Below, in pieces: positions 20,341 through 24,556 of a DNA stretch of 24,556 nt. The notes beneath the pieces are model-generated. The model was not told where the DNA came from. It worked only from the letters and a program-made list of their open reading frames with translations, and did no database searches. The translations under genes were made by a program, and so were the position numbers. The stretch spans positions 411,717 to 436,272 of the forward strand of contig CAMPET010000018.1 in the NCBI GenBank assembly GCA_946803715.1. The letters run 5' to 3'. The number at the start of each line of letters is the position of its first letter. Position 1 is the stretch's first letter. The stretch comes from Beroe ovata. Lineage: Eukaryota > Ctenophora > Nuda > Beroida > Beroidae.

Positions 20341-20575
20341 TTGCTCTAGTCTAAACGCCTAGAAAACCCGATACTCTAGCATGTACCCACTGCTCTAGGA
20401 GTAGGAAAACCCAATAATCTAGCATTTACCCATTGCTCTATATCTAGGAAAACACCATACTCTAGCATGTACCCATAACTCATTGCTCTAGAGAAACCCA
20501 ATACTCTAGCATGTACCCATTGCTCTAGGAAAACCCAATACTCTAGCATGAACCCATTGCTCTAGGAAAGACCCA
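20341..20575. repeat. ~37-bp minisatellite after the ULK stop
   Basis: Six or so copies of a unit like aatactctagcatgtaccca + ttgctctaggaaaaccc, with insertions varying unit length. It ends about 46 bases below the kinase stop codon and so probably lies in the 3' UTR of that gene. Confidence 0.88.
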
Positions 20576-20620
20576 CCCCCGGTACTCCATGTCTCTGCGC
20601 GCCCCATCTCAAGGTATCCC

Positions 20621-23212
20621 TCAACCCAGGATACGTCTCCTGCCGTACAGGTTGTCTATCCGTATCTGGAGTCCGTTCTCGTACTTGAGGAGGATACGTC
20701 GATCATGGTCCGAGGTGACGTCTGTGAGCAGACCCATGATAATGGCCAGGGACAGTCTGTACCGCTTGATACATTCACCTACTTGACCGTATGTTTCATC
20801 CAGTATGCCGGATCTTATCTGTAGGAGGGGGGGGGTGAATTGTCGTATGATGATTATTCGATAAGTACCCACGTTTACCCACGTGCCAGGTTGTAATCAC
20901 GTGAGGCTAGAAATGTGTGAACGATAGAAAGATGTCAGATCACACTTGGAGAACCTGTTCGAAAGCGAAGGCTAGGAGTATCTCCTCTGGACAGGAAGTG
21001 TTCTCATCCGGGGAAGGGGGCAAGGCGGAGATTTCCCTCTCCAGGGACAATTTCATATCGTGCACCGCACAGAACTCACCGTACACCGCGTATAACGTCT
21101 GGGTTGGGGTTGTGTGAGTTAAATGTCGCTAATGACGTGTTGTCAGAGTGGATGTTGACGATGTGTCATAGTGGATGTTGACGATGTGTTGTCAGAGTGG
21201 ATGTTGATATTGAATGTTATGTGAAACAACGCAGAGACGGTTACCTCTTTGAAGGTCTTCGAAGGTGATATCGTTTTAGCGAAAAGCTGTTCTTTAGCTG
21301 CATGGATGTTGTTCGACAGAATCGTTTCCGATTTCTGACAGAGAATCAACTTCTGCTGCAATCTGGAATGAGAAGATTATCAAGTAGATAACAATGATTA
21401 TAAAGTAGATAACGATGCGATTTCCTGGAATAGACATGAAGCACTTGATATGATCATGTGGATATCTCACTTGATCCTATCCTTGAAGTCAGTGGGTGAG
21501 AAGGGCTTGTCGAGGAGGTTTGCAGCTTCTCTGATCGCTTGTGAGTACTGTAAACCAGACTGGAAATCGTCGAGCATTTCCCGTTGATGGTCCTACGGGG
21601 ATCAACTATTATACACGGCTTTACTATAGTGATGAGGGGACAATATTCGAGTGTGATGGCTCAGAACTCAGGTCATAAAGATAGAAAAGCAAAAACGGGG
21701 GAAGTGTAACTCAACAAAGAGATACTGTATAACAGTATCACATTTCAGCTGCAGTGGGGGATCTCCTCAATACACAGTTCTATACCCGTCCAAAAAGTGA
21801 TGATATACCGACACTTGATTACAAAAGAAGCTATGATAAGGGAAACTCACATCCATGATGGTTGTTTCGGAAAGCTCGGGAGGGGTGGTGAAGGGTTGGA
21901 ATGACGGTGGACTGGGATCGCCCATCGTGAGTTGTAGCGGGCTTTGTTCCCGCAAGGAAGGCGGGCTGTTGTAAGGTGAAACATTGCCCATGAAGAAGTA
22001 GGCCGGAGCACTCTGACCAGTGGTCGTCCTACTGGCTGACAGGGGTCGCGGACTGTATGATGTGTCCTCAAAGTTGGCGGAAAACGGTCGCCGAGATGGC
22101 GCTTCTCGTACTGACCGAGAGACTACATCCATTCGAGGGGGCGTGCCGGGCGTCGCAGCGCTCTCAGAAGCTATCCTGTGCCGTTTTTGACTGTCCATTG
22201 ACCACGCCCTCTTCAGGAAAGTGGGAGTGGAAATGTTCCTGAGTCCGGAAATACGGTGGGGGCTGTCTCGGCGGAAAGGTGACATGTCACCCGTCACTTT
22301 GTGATCGTCACCGTGTATTGACGGGGAGTGAGCTCCTCTTGGTGATATTTCTGTCAAATGTTCCGTGGAGTACGTGTGTTTGATGGGCGTGGCCATGGCC
22401 GTTGTCTTGACCGATGACGAGATTGCTGTGGATTTCTGCATGAAGGACGACTCTATTGACTTCAATTTTGAGGTCTTGGAGCTCTGGGTGTTCACAACGA
22501 CAAATCCTTCGCTGTCTGGTGAATCTGCGAGTTCCTCGTGCAAACCTGAGGATGGTAACAACACGGTTGAGACTCCTAACTACTTCATTACTTCAATCAT
22601 CCGTTTACAGCAACCTTCTCTACGGAAGAACAATAAACCGCTTACCGGCGACAACTGATTTCACAGGTATTTCCACCGCGGGCCGGGCAGGGGGCTTGTT
22701 TCTCTTCATTTTCTGCATGGACGCCAGTTTGTTAGAGGAAATACTGTTTGGACTCCGTGACGTAGGGTGACTGGGAGATGAGCCAGGTGAGGCTCGGGGA
22801 CTGCGCGTCACTACAGACACTGTCTCGGTCTGGTTCGAGGTGGCAACATCCATGAAACGGTGCTTCACCAGATTATCTGAAAATGTGGGATTCATTCGGA
22901 TAGAATGCACGCAGGAATGTTGTTGTTGTCCAATCGTTGCTAAAAATAACGCACTGTTGCTTGAAAAGAGATATGTTGTAGTTTTTTGTCGACGCGCGCG
23001 CAGCGCTTTAGCAATGTCGTTCACAATTTCACAAGAAAATGTGGCAATCTCTGCTAGTACTTCAGTTAACAGCTCGATTGTGTCCACTGTCTTGTGCTAT
23101 TATTATCAAGATAATATGAAGCCCCTTACCGAATGAAACCCGTTTTTCAGGATTTTTCTGTAGAAGGGACAGAGTCAAATCAGCCAGTGCTGGCGAAACG
23201 TGCCTTGGTATC
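20621..23212 (-). CDS. ULK1/2-like: ULK1/2-like (ATG1) autophagy kinase, 3' part
   Basis: Seven exons join in frame on the minus strand: 23130-23212, 22646-22876, 21851-22545, 21471-21592, 21245-21362, 20946-21098 and 20621-20818, giving 532 residues to the stop. The first encodes the kinase-domain end (IPRHVSPALADLTLSLLQ, KNPEKRVSFD), continuing NLVKHRFMD, equivalent to the FFHHPFL region of ULK1. A Ser/Pro-rich linker follows, with DSPDSEGFVVV resembling the ULK LIR (DTDDFVMV). The last four exons match the C-terminal tandem-MIT region that binds ATG13 and FIP200: KTFKETLYAVYGEF, then GILDETYGQ and IKRYRLSLAIIMGLL, near LDEMF...RYHKALLLLEGL. The part after the kinase is shorter than human ULK1. 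Exons for the rest of the kinase domain are not seen up to 24556. ULK1, ULK2 or a single pre-duplication ortholog cannot be separated here. Confidence 0.9.
21128..21207. repeat. ~26-bp minisatellite in ULK intron
   Basis: Three copies of (gtgttgtcagagtggatgtt + gacgat) with small variants, between the exons ending at 21245 and starting at 21098. Confidence 0.8.
22493..22504 (-). other. LIR-like motif FVVV in the ULK linker
   Basis: Codes F-V-V-V preceded by DSPDSEG. It fits the Atg8-binding pattern aromatic-x-x-(L/I/V) with acidic or serine residues before it, and sits at the same place as the LIR of vertebrate ULK1/ULK2, just after the kinase domain. Confidence 0.7.
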
Positions 23213-24051
23213 CTGAAAATATAGGTCCAAACCATAAAATAGGTAACAAGTTATTACTATTGTGACGTTATTACTGACGTCAAGTGCGGTTATGATGTAC
23301 AGTTGTGGGTTCAAATAACAGTGAAGTGGAGTTGCATTATCGTCATATCATGGGTAGTTACAGTAACATTGACCAGTCGTTATTCTACTGCAACTGTATT
23401 GTTATCATGACGTAAACAGGTAAATAAGTGTGAAAATGAACTCTTGTATAACATTCACAATGAATACAAACACAAAACTAATAACGACACCACGCACGCA
23501 CGCACAAACAAACAGACGAAAAGCACACAAACCCTCGCACAAACGGATACAAACACAAACCCACAAACACACACAATACAGCAATGATTGGAACACACCT
23601 TTACGTTCATTAGATAATTCCTATTTATAGAACTACGAATTGCAGTTGAGTGTTCATCGCGTATTTTGTGATCTAGAATCACGGAAGGTGTACTTTCTCA
23701 TTCATTCCTGCTCATTCATTTGATACTGGATACAGGAGCGAGAAACATATTCAAGAACTCCTTAATCCTTATGCCTCAAAACATAGCTTTTTAAACACGG
23801 TTTTCCACATATGTCTCATTATTCAAAGTTCCATTCATACCACTCTGTATGTACTGTATCAGATACAAACACACACGAACACATACACACACTCTCAGAC
23901 AAACAATCTCTCTCCCTCAGACACCCAAACAAGGGTCAACTGCCCGTTCCATACAAACCTGGTGGGACAATGAATAATTCAATTTGAATATATTATGTGT
24001 CCCGGATCCCTTGCCCTAGAGAAATATGTACATTGTATCACAATTGAGGGG

Positions 24052-24145
24052 GCGGTCACGTAACATCTATTGAGTTGAGATGCCGCCACGTGATATTGAC
24101 ACGTGATCATTTGCTACATTGAGTCACGTGTTGTTGCGCACGTAA
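24052..24145. promoter_or_regulatory. Cluster of CACGTG E-boxes
   Basis: Three CACGTG sites (24087-24092, 24100-24105, 24125-24130) flanked by TCACGTAA near 24057 and GCACGTAAC near 24136, so five CACGT words in about 90 bases. Position inside the ULK-like gene suggests an intronic enhancer bound by bHLH-ZIP factors, but only the motif is seen. Confidence 0.35.
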
Positions 24146-24414
24146 CACAAGGCTAGATCATTTAGCAGCTGTATCAAGATAAAGATCTCATGTCGAAACT
24201 AATTCTTCTTTAGTAGATGCAGCTCGCTTAAGTATCATCATAATGGGAGTGGTTGTCACTCAATACACACCTAGATCTAACAGGTAGACGATTGCTGGCA
24301 TCATGCCAACATCGATCAAAACAGACCTCATTTCATTACTAGTGAGTCTTCAGTAACATACATATTTCTCAGTGTACGTGGGGGCGATATATCTTAATCG
24401 CATCATGCTACAAA

Positions 24415-24556
24415 GAGTGTGTGTGCGTGTGTGTCTGTTCTTGTGTCTGACGTCTGTGTGTCTGTGTATGCGTGTGTGTGTGTCTGTTCTTGTGTGTGTG
24501 TATGTGTGTGTCTGTGTATGTGTGTGAGTGTGTGTGTGTGGTGAGTGTGTGTGTGT
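24415..24556. repeat. TG microsatellite at right edge
   Basis: (GT)n with interspersed tgtctgttcttgtgt and gtgtgtctgtgtatg units; continues beyond the window. Confidence 0.93.

Larger units (their letters stand above)
23213..24556. other. Upstream intron of the ULK-like gene, no exon recognised
   Basis: Must be intronic since the exon at 23212 begins inside the kinase domain in phase 2. I searched the minus strand for kinase motifs such as DLWS or APEV and found none. It contains AC-rich tracts at about 23496-23580 and 23866-23900 and a TG microsatellite at 24415-24556 that runs off the right edge. Confidence 0.55.

Noticed and set aside
22057-23136. Plus-strand frames opposite the ULK-like exons
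   Set aside because: Shadows of the minus-strand coding exons, which have matching splice phases and family similarity.

Overview
This window is animal-type nuclear DNA. Genes are split by GT-AG introns, intergenic stretches are long and AT-rich, and mini- and microsatellites are abundant. The protein repertoire (ULK-type autophagy kinase with C-terminal MIT-like region, REEP5-type ER shaper, homogentisate dioxygenase, papain-family cathepsin) points to a metazoan or close relative. Rather compact introns and an HGD resembling several eukaryotic and bacterial forms suggest an invertebrate, possibly early-branching, but the species cannot be fixed by eye. It is a draft assembly: one 283-base N run and three single-N joins, each inside or beside a repeat.

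Layout: 1-2300 is repeats (13-bp and 24-bp minisatellites, pyrimidine tract) with no gene. A weak terminal-exon candidate lies at 2760-2934. At 4196-5618 (+) five exons join in frame into a 210-residue multi-pass membrane protein that I cannot name. 6110-7010 is a GC-rich fold-back repeat cluster with a perfect 63-bp inverted repeat. 7295-8171 (+) is a complete four-exon REEP5/6-like gene (175 aa). 8172-11074 is gene-poor, with TG microsatellite and an allelic-looking duplication.

11075-18026 (+) holds eleven exons of homogentisate 1,2-dioxygenase; only a short N-terminal exon is unplaced. Its 2.6-kb fifth intron (counting the missing first intron) contains, on the opposite strand, an intronless secreted papain-family protease (13955-15145) and a 111-bp tandem repeat about 0.4 kb upstream of that protease. 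20621-23212 (-) is the 3' part of a ULK1/2 (ATG1) kinase: end of the kinase domain, linker with a LIR-like FVVV motif, and the C-terminal region. The kinase gene and HGD converge; about 2.6 kb between their stops has no recognised gene.

The genes do not form a pathway. HGD acts in cytosolic tyrosine breakdown, REEP5 shapes tubular ER, ULK starts autophagy and the protease is predicted to be lysosomal or secreted. Most notable: the nested protease that lost both cysteines of one conserved papain disulfide, the triplicated splice-donor end of HGD exon 3, two distant arrays sharing sequence words, and perfect GTCACGTGAC palindromes, one sitting 3 bases before the membrane-protein start codon.
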